Source: Pseudarthrobacter chlorophenolicus A6
Lineage (GTDB): Bacteria > Actinomycetota > Actinomycetes > Actinomycetales > Micrococcaceae
NCBI RefSeq assembly: GCF_000022025.1
Contig: NC_011886.1
Coordinates: 1,052,096 to 1,116,095 of the forward strand
Direction of reading: 5' to 3'
DNA: 64,000 nt
In this document: positions 36,801 to 44,013 of the stretch, piece by piece
Position numbering within the stretch: position 1 is the first letter of the stretch
How the letters are laid out: every line of letters starts with the position of its first letter
The notes under the pieces: model-generated
What the model was told of the DNA's origin: nothing
Databases searched by the model: none
Seen by the model: the letters and a program-made list of their open reading frames with translations, nothing else
Made by a program: the position numbers and the translations under genes

Positions 36801-37645
36801 TTATCCGGGCCGCTGGCTCCCCAGCAGCCGCGGCCTGCCGAACCTCGTGTGCACTCCCGGGGAGTAGAGCACGGACTCCGGCGGTCCTTCCGCCTTGATT
36901 CCCGCAGACTCAACCAGCCCGTCCGCCAGTGTATGGACAGCTGCGTCAAAGAGCGGCCAGGGGCTGTGCGTATTGGGGATGAAGGCGGTCCGGCCGAAGA
37001 AGCGGCCATGCATGCCGAACCGTGCGGTCAGGAAGACGGACAAAGGATCGGCCGCCGCTGCACCCAGTCGGGGGACAACAGTAAAGTCGCTTCCGGCCCG
37101 TGTACCGCCGAAGCGGCGTACGGAGTAGCCCACCGGGAAGGCCCCGCCGTCCGAGGCCGTGGTTCCGGCCTCCGCCGAGCTCATCGGCAACCCGCCGGCC
37201 CCCACGGGAAGGCCGGCCAACGCAGGATCCTTGACCAGACGTAGGGGATTCCCGCCGCCCGGGTGGCCATCACCACCGGCAGTCGGTTGGCGTCCAGGCT
37301 CAGGAACACCACGCCGCGGGTCCCGTCCGGCGCGCGTGAATAGAGCCGGACATTGACCTCGTTGAAGCTCCCCACATAGGGGATGCCGGGCCCGCGCCCC
37401 AGCCCGGCCTGATCCATCCGGAATCCAATCAGGCCCACCCAGGAACTGCCGTCAAAGACGTCCGGCCGCACTCCCGCCGGCATGAACCGCGCCGCCACGG
37501 ACACGTCGATGCGCCAGTGCAGAAAGACGGCGTCCAGCCAGCGCTGGTCTGAGAGCACGGGGGCGGGCAGTTCCGGCGGGTGGGGCCACTGGTTGTCCAC
37601 GGGCCGCACCGCAGGCAGGCCACCGCGGGGAGGTGGAAGAGTCAT
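36801..37645 (-). pseudogene. DUF2071 (YqjF-like) gene, frameshifted
   Basis: Two overlapping frames on the minus strand make one DUF2071 protein. The 5' part (37645 to 37181, another frame) begins MTLPPPRGGLPAVRPVDNQW and has AVFLHWRIDVSVAARFMPAG, FDGSSWVGLIGFRM and YVGSFNEVNVRLYSRAPDGT, then stops. The 3' part, from ~37220 to 36801, continues with VGYSVRRFGG, FLTARFGMHGRFFGRTAF and NTHSPWPLFDAAVH, the normal DUF2071 end. The switch is the equivalent of one missing base and can be explained by a shortened G run (C5 at 37199-37203 on the plus strand; six would restore FPWGAGGLPM). It may be a real pseudogene or a sequencing error. DUF2071 function is unknown. Confidence 0.75.
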
Positions 37646-37721
37646 GGCTGAAGCCTAAACGGCGCGAAGCGGCACTGGGCACTGCGGGCCCGATCTCCTG
37701 GCCCGTCACCACCAGAGCCGT

Positions 37722-38582
37722 TTAGGGGTGCCGGACCCCATGCCCGGCCAGGACATCCCGGTATCCTTCCCGGAACGTGGGGAAAGTGAACGTGAAGCCG
37801 CTGGCCCGCAGGAGCGCGTTGGAGCATCTCTTGTTGTTGCCGCGTGCCGGCCCGGCGTCACCCACTGCCGGTTCGGGCAGCTTCAGTTCCGTGGCCAGGA
37901 ACCGGAGCACCAAGCCCAGGTCCGCGGCCTCGTTGTCCACGCCGATATAGACGGGCGCCGGGGTGCTGTCCATCGTGGCAAGATGCACGACGGCGGCAGC
38001 GGCGTCGTCGCGGTGGATGCGGTTGGTGTACCGGACGTCCTCCGGGACCACCGCAGTTCCGCTCCGCACCTGATCGATTAGCCGGGTCCGGCCGGGCCCG
38101 TAGATACCGCCGAGCCGCAGGGACACCGCCGCGGTCCCGGAACCGGCAAGCCTCGAACGCAGCAGATCTTCGGCCTCCACCAAAACCCTGCCGGAGAAAC
38201 CGCCCGGTTCCGGTGCCGTCCCTTCGTCCACCCAGCCGCCCCCGGCGTCGCCGTACACGGCGGTGGAGGAGACGAAAAGCACCCGGCCGGGGATCACGCC
38301 GTCGCGCTCCAAAGCGTCCAGGACGTGGGACACGCCGTCCACGTAGGCGGCGCGGTACGCGTCTTCCTTCGGTGCGTCCGCAGCCACGGCGATTACGACG
38401 GCGGACGTGTCCGCAGGGACCGGCGGCAGTTGGGCGGAGCCCAGGTCAGCCGCCACGCCTTCAATGGCTGCCGGAAGTTTTGAGGGGGAGCGGCGCCAGC
38501 CCACGACGCGGTGGCCCAGGGCGGCGAACCGAAGCCCGGCCTCGGTACCCAGGTCCCCACAGCCCGCAAGAAGAATGGTCAT
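37722..38582 (-). CDS. NAD(P)-binding SDR-like protein (YeeZ-type epimerase family)
   Basis: The product has 286 residues. The N-terminus MTILLAGCGDLGTEAGLRFA is a Rossmann GxGxxG-type loop, and FVSSTAVYGDAGGGWVDEGT is the extended-SDR Ser/Tyr region (SST.VYG). Further RLGGIYGPGRTRLIDQVRSG and RIHRDDAA are typical of NAD-dependent epimerase/dehydratase relatives such as YeeZ. The catalytic Tyr-x3-Lys is not complete (VYGDA), so enzymatic activity is uncertain. It lies 3 bp downstream of the MSMEG_6728-like gene on the same strand (stop 38586, start 38582), so the two are co-transcribed. Confidence 0.8.
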   Translation of the reverse strand: MTILLAGCGDLGTEAGLRFAALGHRVVGWRRSPSKLPAAIEGVAADLGSAQLPPVPADTSAVVIAVAADAPKEDAYRAAYVDGVSHVLDALERDGVIPGRVLFVSSTAVYGDAGGGWVDEGTAPEPGGFSGRVLVEAEDLLRSRLAGSGTAAVSLRLGGIYGPGRTRLIDQVRSGTAVVPEDVRYTNRIHRDDAAAAVVHLATMDSTPAPVYIGVDNEAADLGLVLRFLATELKLPEPAVGDAGPARGNNKRCSNALLRASGFTFTFPTFREGYRDVLAGHGVRHP

Positions 38583-38585
38583 GGG

Positions 38586-39506
38586 TTACGGTGCCTCCAC
38601 CGGGAAGAAGACCCGCGGGTCCTGCAGGAGGGCAGGGTAGGCGAACGCGGAGCGGTCGATGATCTCGTTGACCGTGAAATGCCTGCCGAACCGGCCGTCG
38701 TCCAGGGTAATGGGCCGGCCCGTCACCTGGCCCACGGCGAACTTGGCGCCCTTCTCGAATGGAACGGCAACCGGCGTCTTTCCCGGCAGGGTGGAGAAGG
38801 CTTCCTCCTGCGCGAGCCGCTTGCGGGTGGGCTTCTTGGCCTGCGGCTTGGGAACTGCCTTCCGCGACTGCTTCGAGGGCCGCCGGGACTTCTCCTCGAG
38901 GTACACAGGGGTGTAGTCGTCGTCCGAGCCGGGCGCGCCTGCCGTGGCGGCATTGCCCCGGCCGACGGGCGGCAGTGCCACGGTGTCCAGGGTCTGGGGA
39001 TCGACGTCCGCATGCGGGTCCCGGAGGATCCACAGGATCTCGCCCTCGGGCTCCTGCGGGAGGAATTCATGCCGGGGCTCGGGCCAGACGTAGTCCATCT
39101 CCGGAATCGCGTCCGCAAAGAGGGGGCTGTAGAACTTGGAATCCTTGTGGACCAGCTTGGAGCGGTGGCTGAGGTGGAATTCCGGATCGCCAAGCCACGG
39201 CGGCAGCAGGATCTTCGACGCGTAGTCCGGGTGGGCTGCCTGCGGGGCGAACTCGGCGATGTTGGCGCGCGTGTTGTCCGGGTGGCCGCGTTCCATCCAC
39301 TCGTCCACCATGGCCAGGCCGTACATGGTGAGGGCCGGGACGTGGCCCATCCACATCCGGATCGCCGGGTGGGTCTGCCACCCGTATCCGGGAAGGACCA
39401 GCGCACGGAGCGTCTGCAGGGCTTCCACCCGCTGCTTGCCCAGCCGGGCGGTGTCCAGTGCAGCGGCGCTCTGCCGGAAATCAGGGTACGGGAGGAAGGT
39501 TTGCAT
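38586..39506 (-). CDS. MSMEG_6728-type protein, pyrimidine dimer DNA glycosylase-like
   Basis: The product has 306 residues from ATG 39506. The N-terminal ~150 residues begin MQTFLPYPDFRQSAAALDTA and continue with RLGKQRVEALQTLRAL, HPAIRMWMGHVPALTMYGLA; this is the Pyr_excise (PF03013)-like fold found in actinobacterial MSMEG_6728 proteins, related to T4 endonuclease V-type enzymes. The glycosylase role is only implied. The middle (residues ~205-250) is a basic, low-complexity linker (KSRRPSKQSRKAVPKPQAKK) which could bind nucleic acid, followed by a short C-terminal domain. It is upstream of the SDR gene with a 3-bp gap. Confidence 0.75.
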   Translation of the reverse strand: MQTFLPYPDFRQSAAALDTARLGKQRVEALQTLRALVLPGYGWQTHPAIRMWMGHVPALTMYGLAMVDEWMERGHPDNTRANIAEFAPQAAHPDYASKILLPPWLGDPEFHLSHRSKLVHKDSKFYSPLFADAIPEMDYVWPEPRHEFLPQEPEGEILWILRDPHADVDPQTLDTVALPPVGRGNAATAGAPGSDDDYTPVYLEEKSRRPSKQSRKAVPKPQAKKPTRKRLAQEEAFSTLPGKTPVAVPFEKGAKFAVGQVTGRPITLDDGRFGRHFTVNEIIDRSAFAYPALLQDPRVFFPVEAP

Positions 39507-39577
39507 CCATTCAGTCTGACGGCACGTTGCTGATGTGCCAATTGCAGTGCCGGGCGCCACAGGAAGGCAGGCCGGAT

Positions 39578-39592
39578 GTCCAAATAGTGGAC
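39578..39592. promoter_or_regulatory. Inverted repeat in divergent promoter region
   Basis: GTCCA, AATAG, TGGAC is a 5-5-5 inverted repeat 72 bp from the minus-strand gene start and 71 bp from the plus-strand one. A TAAGAT box at 39622-39627 could be the -10 of the plus-strand gene. Confidence 0.3.
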
Positions 39593-39662
39593 GGTTGCAT
39601 ACTGGCGGTTGGTCGAACCACTAAGATCACCGCAACCCGTCCCGCGTTTTGGAAGCTACCTC

Positions 39663-40244
39663 ATGACATTTTCAGCTGAAAACCCCGCCTCCCGCCCCGC
39701 GCAGCCCCGCTACGGACTGATGCTCGGTCCCGAAGCCAATGGCATCCTGGTCCTTGATGAGTTCACCATCGATCCCGCGGCTGCCCGCCACGAACAGCAC
39801 GGTTTCCGGGCCGGTATGGCCACCGTTGCCAGGACCATGCGCCGCATTGCGGCCCTTCGCGTAGTGATCGCCCTCGTGGCCATCGGCAACCTTCCGCTGT
39901 TCCTGCTCTCCAGCGGATGGTGGATCTACGCCGTCTCGCTGGCCCTCGTCATCGGGGTGCACACGGCAGTGACGCTGTTGAACCGCCACGAGCCGCGCCT
40001 GAAGCAGCGCTCAGCATTGGAACTCCACCTGCACCGTGAGCGCAGCGCCAACTACCGCAAGGTGCGCGACGCCGTGAAGTACATGATCGATACTCCGGCC
40101 CGCATGAACGAACACCTCTACCTGGAACTGCTCGCCGTCAAGCGCGTGGCACTGAACCTGGCGCACGGCACCGTGGCCCTGCTGGACACCTCTGACGATT
40201 CGGCCTGGAAGGTGCGTATCGTCCGGGAGATTCCCGCCAGCTGA
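39663..40244 (+). CDS. Hypothetical membrane protein
   Basis: The product has 193 residues from ATG 39663, with GGAAGC upstream. Two hydrophobic helices at ~residues 68-105 (RVVIALVAIGNLPLFLLSSG, WWIYAVSLALVIGVHTAVTL) are flanked by soluble regions. The N-terminal part has PRYGLMLGPEANGILVLDEF and the C-terminal part ends with NLAHGTVALLDTSDDSAWKV. I do not recognise a family. It is monocistronic, convergent with the Rpf-like gene, and separated from it by a strong hairpin. Confidence 0.6.
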   Translation: MTFSAENPASRPAQPRYGLMLGPEANGILVLDEFTIDPAAARHEQHGFRAGMATVARTMRRIAALRVVIALVAIGNLPLFLLSSGWWIYAVSLALVIGVHTAVTLLNRHEPRLKQRSALELHLHRERSANYRKVRDAVKYMIDTPARMNEHLYLELLAVKRVALNLAHGTVALLDTSDDSAWKVRIVREIPAS

Positions 40245-40287
40245 AGCTGTCCCGCCCGTCTTCGGCGTTCGAGCACCACAATTAAAG

Positions 40288-40334
40288 AGAACGACGCCGG
40301 CACATCCCTTGTGGGGGCGTGCCGGCGTCGTTCT
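40288..40334. terminator. Bidirectional terminator
   Basis: AGAACGACGCCGGCAC at 40288-40303 pairs perfectly with GTGCCGGCGTCGTTCT at 40319-40334, between convergent genes. The A-rich left flank (AATTAAAG) and the right-hand TTCT give partial U-tracts for both directions. Confidence 0.85.
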
Positions 40335-40378
40335 ATGGTCAACGGAATTTGTCTATCGCCGACCGGTTTTGGGGCCCG

Positions 40379-41017
40379 CTAAGCGGGGAGCTGGAGCACC
40401 TGTCCTTCGAACACCAGGTTGGGATCGGAGATGGTGTCCAGGTTGGCGTCGGCAAGGTGCTGCCAACCGCCTGCGATACCCAGCTTATCGGCGACGATGC
40501 TCAGGGTGTCGCCGGCTTCGAGGGTGTAGGTCTCGCCGCTGAGGGCTACAGAGGTAGCGTGCCGGGCCGGTGCCTGCGCGGCAGGCGCAGCTTCGACGGC
40601 TGCGGCCTGGACGGGAGCCGCCTGGACCGGTGCCTGCTGCACTGGTGCCTGCTGGACCGGGGCGCCGCCCCCGCCGCTCAGGCCCAGCTGGGATGAGCAG
40701 GAAGGCCAGGCGCCCCAGCCCTGGGAGGCCTGGACACGCTCGGCCACGGCGATCTGCTGTTCGCGGCTGGCGTCTGCAGGTGAGCCGGAACCGCCGTAGG
40801 CCTGCCAGGTGCTGGCTGTGAACTGGAGGCCGCCGGAGAATCCGTTGCCCGTGTTGGTGGACCAGTTGCCGCCGCTTTCACACTGGGCCAGCGAGTCCCA
40901 CGTTGACGTGGGGGTGGCTGCGTTGGCAGCGCCGGTGGAAAGGGCGACGCCCGCTACGGAAAGAGCCGCCACGGTGGCTCCACGGCGCGCAACAGTACGG
41001 AAAGAGGATTTATTCAT
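40379..41017 (-). CDS. Resuscitation-promoting factor-like transglycosylase with LysM domain
   Basis: The product has 212 residues from ATG 41017, with AGGAG 10 nt upstream. The signal peptide (VAALSVAGVALSTGAANA) is cleaved near residue 33. The Rpf domain (~35-110) has the catalytic Glu in TWDSLAQCESGGNWSTNTGN and GLQFTASTWQAYGG, the lysozyme-like fold that cleaves peptidoglycan. A repeat linker of APVQQ/APVQA units (~120-145) leads to a C-terminal LysM domain (YTLEAGDTLSIVADKLGIAG, ending FEGQVLQLPA). It should be secreted and bind the cell wall; Rpf proteins aid resuscitation from dormancy. The layout resembles RpfA/RpfB-type actinobacterial proteins. Its own promoter is in the upstream gap. 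Confidence 0.92.
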   Translation of the reverse strand: MNKSSFRTVARRGATVAALSVAGVALSTGAANAATPTSTWDSLAQCESGGNWSTNTGNGFSGGLQFTASTWQAYGGSGSPADASREQQIAVAERVQASQGWGAWPSCSSQLGLSGGGGAPVQQAPVQQAPVQAAPVQAAAVEAAPAAQAPARHATSVALSGETYTLEAGDTLSIVADKLGIAGGWQHLADANLDTISDPNLVFEGQVLQLPA

Positions 41018-41346
41018 GGTGGTGATGCTCCTGAAGGCCACCCGCGCTGGCTCCGTCCCCGAAGATCGTCGCGCTCCTGCCCGCCCCTGACAAATAGAGG
41101 TCAACGTCGGTGGCTGCCGCTGGGCAGTTCTGGTGAAGGCAGCACCTGGCATTCATGCGCCCGCCGGACGGGCATGCATTTCACGCTAAAACATAGCCTT
41201 GGCGTTATCAAATCGAGATAGGTGCTGCGATTCGCGGGGCGGGCACGGACAGCTGCGCAGGCTGCCGACGGCTGCGGCGGCCTCCATGCGGGGTGCGCTC
41301 CGGGCCCGGGCAGGCGGGAATCCCCACAGGGGATTATCCTGACCGG
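41018..41346. other. Divergent intergenic region (329 bp) between the Rpf-like and adenine deaminase genes
   Basis: It holds a promoter for the Rpf-like gene (41183-41211) and a long 5' leader of about 160 nt. I looked for the ydaO-type c-di-AMP riboswitch often found before actinobacterial rpf genes and could not find its conserved GGACCC/GGGUGAA/CCGACAGC blocks. There is no recognisable terminator or coding frame. Confidence 0.5.
41183..41211 (-). promoter_or_regulatory. Promoter of the Rpf-like gene
   Basis: On the minus strand TTGATA (41211-41206) and TAGCGT (41188-41183) are separated by exactly 17 bp. The transcript would have a ~160-nt leader. Confidence 0.55.
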
Positions 41347-42408
41347 ATGGAAAACTTTGAGGGTGAGCCCGTTGCGCCCGAAACCGGAGTGTCAGAACCC
41401 AACGCCGCTGTCCCGGCCCGGCTCCTGCCGGTTGCTGAACTGCACCTGCACATCGAAGGCACCCTGCAGCCTGAATTGATCTTTGCCCTCGCGGAACGCA
41501 ACGGCATCACCCTCCCGTACGCGGACCTTGACGAGCTGCGCCAGCGGTACGAATTCACGGACCTTCAGTCCTTCCTGGACCTGTACTACGCCAACATGGC
41601 CGTGCTGCAGACCGAAGAGGACTTCGCAGCCATGACCCACGCCTACCTCGAACGTGCCGCGGCCGCCGGCGTCCGGCACGCCGAGATCATGCTGGACCCG
41701 CAGGCCCACCTGTCCCGGGGCATCTCGCTGGAGACCTGCGTCAACGGCGTCGCATCCGTGCTGGCCACCTCGATGGAGGACTTTGGGATGTCCACCATCC
41801 TGATCGCCGCCTTCCTGCGTGACCTCCCCGAGGAGTCTGCCCTCGAAGTCCTGGACGCCCTGCTGGCCATGGACGCACCGATCGGTGCCATCGGCCTGGA
41901 CTCCGCGGAGGTAGGCAACCCGCCCGCAAAGTTTGAGCGCCTCTATGCCAGGGCCCGCGAAGCAGGCCTACGGCTGACGGCCCACGCAGGTGAGGAGGGA
42001 CCGGCGTCGTACGTTGTGGAAGCCCTGGACGTCCTGGGCGTGGAACGCATCGACCACGGCATCCGCTGCATGGACGACGCCGACCTGGTGGAGCGCCTGG
42101 TGGACGAGCGGATCCCGCTCACGGTCTGCCCCCTGTCCAACGTCCGGCTCCGCACCGTGGATACCTTGGCTGACCACCCGCTGCCGGCCATGCTGGCCGC
42201 CGGACTCAATGTGTCCGTGAACTCTGACGACCCCGCCTATTTCGGCGGTTACGTGGATGACAACTTTGCCCAGCTGGAGGCCGTGTTCGAGCTGTCTGAA
42301 TTCGACAAGGCGAGGCTCGCAGCCAACTCCATCCACTCGTCATTTGCGTCTGAAGAACGCAAGGCAGAACTGCTGGAGGAACTGAACAGCGGGGAGCTGG
42401 CGCACTGA
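41347..42408 (+). CDS. Adenine deaminase (adenosine deaminase superfamily)
   Basis: The product has 353 residues from ATG 41347. Zinc ligands and catalytic residues are present: AELHLHIEGTLQPE, HAGEEGP with the catalytic Glu, RIDHGIR and VNSDDPAYFGGY. The form SDDPAYFGGY, the LPY and DLQSFLDLYY segments and the DPQAHLSRG block are those of the bacterial/fungal adenine deaminases (PA0148/Aah1 type), not of true adenosine deaminases, which have NTDDP. The likely reaction is adenine to hypoxanthine and ammonia in purine salvage. Automatic annotation would probably call it adenosine deaminase. It appears monocistronic; start chosen at MENFEGE, the only ATG near the conserved region. Confidence 0.82.
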   Translation: MENFEGEPVAPETGVSEPNAAVPARLLPVAELHLHIEGTLQPELIFALAERNGITLPYADLDELRQRYEFTDLQSFLDLYYANMAVLQTEEDFAAMTHAYLERAAAAGVRHAEIMLDPQAHLSRGISLETCVNGVASVLATSMEDFGMSTILIAAFLRDLPEESALEVLDALLAMDAPIGAIGLDSAEVGNPPAKFERLYARAREAGLRLTAHAGEEGPASYVVEALDVLGVERIDHGIRCMDDADLVERLVDERIPLTVCPLSNVRLRTVDTLADHPLPAMLAAGLNVSVNSDDPAYFGGYVDDNFAQLEAVFELSEFDKARLAANSIHSSFASEERKAELLEELNSGELAH

Positions 42409-42596
42409 CCCGGGCCTCGCGCGTCCCGGCCGCCCAATCTCCGGCTAAACTTGGTCCCGCAGGCGGGTCAGGGACGTGCGGGACAAATCCCGCGCCAGCG
42501 TAAGAAATGGTCGAGCAGCCGGCCTTACCCGAGACCGCCGCCTCAGTTGTTGTGACTTGCGCTTCATAGTCGGTCACGACACGCAGAGTTAACCAA

Positions 42597-42615
42597 TTAA
42601 AGTCGCGCGATTTAA
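42597..42615. promoter_or_regulatory. AT-flanked palindrome upstream of the X25 fusion gene
   Basis: TTAAAG-TCGCGCGA-TTTAA is a nearly perfect palindrome with a symmetric TCGCGCGA core, 51 bp before the ATG. The flanks are unusually AT-rich for this genome. It is a candidate operator; the 258-bp gap also contains a GCGGGA-CAAA-TCCCGC hairpin at 42478-42493 after the deaminase. Confidence 0.4.
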
Positions 42616-42666
42616 CGGGCACTTGGCAAGATGCTCTCATCGGATCGCTCACACACTAGGGGAATC

Positions 42667-43596
42667 ATGGCCAAGTCCACCGCAGAAAACACCTTCCTTC
42701 GACTCAAGACCGTGCTGGATGTCCTGACCGAAGGCGTGTGGTCCGGTGATGCGCTGAATGCGGGCCAGGTCCTGGCGGAGTCCACGGCTCGTGTGCCGTT
42801 CAACGAGCACGAGGCCGAGCTGCTCAGCGGCGGGATTCCCCGCGGACACAAGACCCTGACGTCGGCCACCGCCAAGCTGGTCAAGGCCGGCTGGCTGGTC
42901 AAGGGCCGCTCGGGATGGACCATCACCGAGGACGGCATGCGTGCCACTGTCGCTTACCCGGACGCTGTATCTTTCGCGTCCGCGCTCGACGCCGGCACTC
43001 CCGTTCCTGCCGACACCCCGGTTCCGGAAGCACCCGCCGGGTTCGTCCGTCCGGTGTCCGCCGCTGCCGCCACCCTTGAGGTGCCAGCCAAGGACGACGC
43101 CAAGACGGCCAAGAAGGCCCCCGCAAAGAAGGCACCCGCCAAGAAGGCCGCATCCGTTGTGGAAAAGGCTGCCAAGGCGATCGAAGACGCCGTCGAGCCT
43201 GTGGTGAAGGCCGTGCGCAAGAAGGCTCCTGCGAAGGCCGAAGCCGCAGCGCCTGCAGCAACCGAGCCGTTCGAAGGCCCGGACGTGGAGACCCACCCGC
43301 AGCCCGAGGCCGTGGCCGTTGCCGGCGACTTCAACACCATCCTGGGTGCCCCCGAGAACTGGGCACCGCAGTACGACGAGGCCCAGATGGAGTTCGACTT
43401 CCTGGACCAGCTGTGGAAGAAGAGCGCCGAACTGCCGGCCGGCCACTACACCTTCAAGATCGCGCTCAACCGTTCTTGGACCGAGAACTACGGCGCATTC
43501 GGGACGTTCGATGGCCCCAACCACGAGCTGCACCACTCCGGCGGCACCGTGACCATCCGCTACAACCACTCCACGCGCGACATCACCATCAACTAA
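42667..43596 (+). CDS. Winged-helix/lysine-rich linker/pullulanase X25-like fusion protein
   Basis: The product has 309 residues from ATG 42667. Residues ~1-100 look like a winged-helix domain (RLKTVLDVLTEGVWSG, TLTSATAKLVKAGW, GRSGWTITEDG). Residues ~135-200 are a histone H1-like linker of repeated AKKAPAKKA units with alternating acidic helices (KAAKAIEDAVEPVVKAVRKK). Residues ~220-309 match the X25 domain of pullulanases (AVAGDFNTILGAPENWAPQY, PAGHYTFKIALNRSWTENYG), a small beta domain usually attached to starch-active enzymes. There is no signal peptide and no catalytic glycosidase domain, so it is presumably cytosolic. The combination suggests a DNA-binding protein with a glycan- or polyglucan-binding sensor; this is inference. 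Confidence 0.75.
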   Translation: MAKSTAENTFLRLKTVLDVLTEGVWSGDALNAGQVLAESTARVPFNEHEAELLSGGIPRGHKTLTSATAKLVKAGWLVKGRSGWTITEDGMRATVAYPDAVSFASALDAGTPVPADTPVPEAPAGFVRPVSAAAATLEVPAKDDAKTAKKAPAKKAPAKKAASVVEKAAKAIEDAVEPVVKAVRKKAPAKAEAAAPAATEPFEGPDVETHPQPEAVAVAGDFNTILGAPENWAPQYDEAQMEFDFLDQLWKKSAELPAGHYTFKIALNRSWTENYGAFGTFDGPNHELHHSGGTVTIRYNHSTRDITIN

Positions 43597-43606
43597 GCGC
43601 CCTTTC

Positions 43607-43672
43607 CCCAACTGGGTAGCAGCAGATGTCGTTTTGAGCCCTCATAACGACATCAACTGCTACCCAGTTGGG
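43607..43672. repeat. Dispersed palindromic repeat, copy 1
   Basis: A 66-bp imperfect palindrome, the longest of three related copies in the window. The outer arms CCCAACTGGGTAGCAG and CTGCTACCCAGTTGGG pair exactly, and the inner arms ATGTCGTT and AACGACAT pair around TTGAGCCCTCAT. It lies 10 bp after the X25 fusion gene and 26 bp before acyP. Confidence 0.85.
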
Positions 43673-43698
43673 CGGGCGGCTGCCGAGGAGGCCTACTC

Positions 43699-44013
43699 AT
43701 GGCACGCCACGCCGAACCAACCGCTGACGGGCCGGCGGCTCACCAGGTTCGCTTGAGCGCCCGCGTGTTCGGCGTGGTGCAGGGCGTCGGCTTCCGGTAC
43801 CGGACCATGGGTGAAGCCGAGGAGCTGGGCCTGACCGGAGAGGTGAAAAACCTCGACGACGGTTCGGTAGCCCTGGTTGCCGAAGGCACCGGAGAGCAGG
43901 TGGAGAAGCTTTTGGACTGGCTGAACTCGGACCGCGCCCCAGGCCGGGTGGAGCGGGTGGACCACACCCTGTCCGAAATCCAGGGATCCTTTAGGGAATT
44001 CCGGGCACGCTGA
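43699..44013 (+). CDS. acyP: Acylphosphatase
   Basis: The product has 104 residues with the conserved signature [20 protein letters not shown] (Arg in FRYR) and [17 protein letters not shown], where Asn is the second catalytic residue. It hydrolyses carboxyl-phosphate bonds such as acetyl phosphate or 1,3-bisphosphoglycerate, and its physiological role in bacteria is not settled. GAGGAGG lies ~8 nt before the ATG. The 3' end overlaps the convergent nuclease gene by 23 bp. Confidence 0.93.
   Translation: MARHAEPTADGPAAHQVRLSARVFGVVQGVGFRYRTMGEAEELGLTGEVKNLDDGSVALVAEGTGEQVEKLLDWLNSDRAPGRVERVDHTLSEIQGSFREFRAR

Noticed and set aside
36801..37220. Separate small gene on the minus strand
   Set aside because: Its translation is the C-terminal half of DUF2071, continuing the 37645-37181 frame, so it was treated as part of the broken gene.
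40560..40680. Tandem repeat as possible CRISPR or VNTR
   Set aside because: The repeats are in-frame APVQQ/APVQA codons of the Rpf linker, with no spacers.
41018..41290. Possible c-di-AMP (ydaO-type) riboswitch before the Rpf-like gene
   Set aside because: These riboswitches often precede actinobacterial rpf genes, but the conserved core blocks were not found on the minus strand here.
42478..42493. GCGGGA-CAAA-TCCCGC hairpin as a small RNA
   Set aside because: A single short hairpin after the deaminase gene; no promoter or conserved RNA features, most likely a weak terminator.
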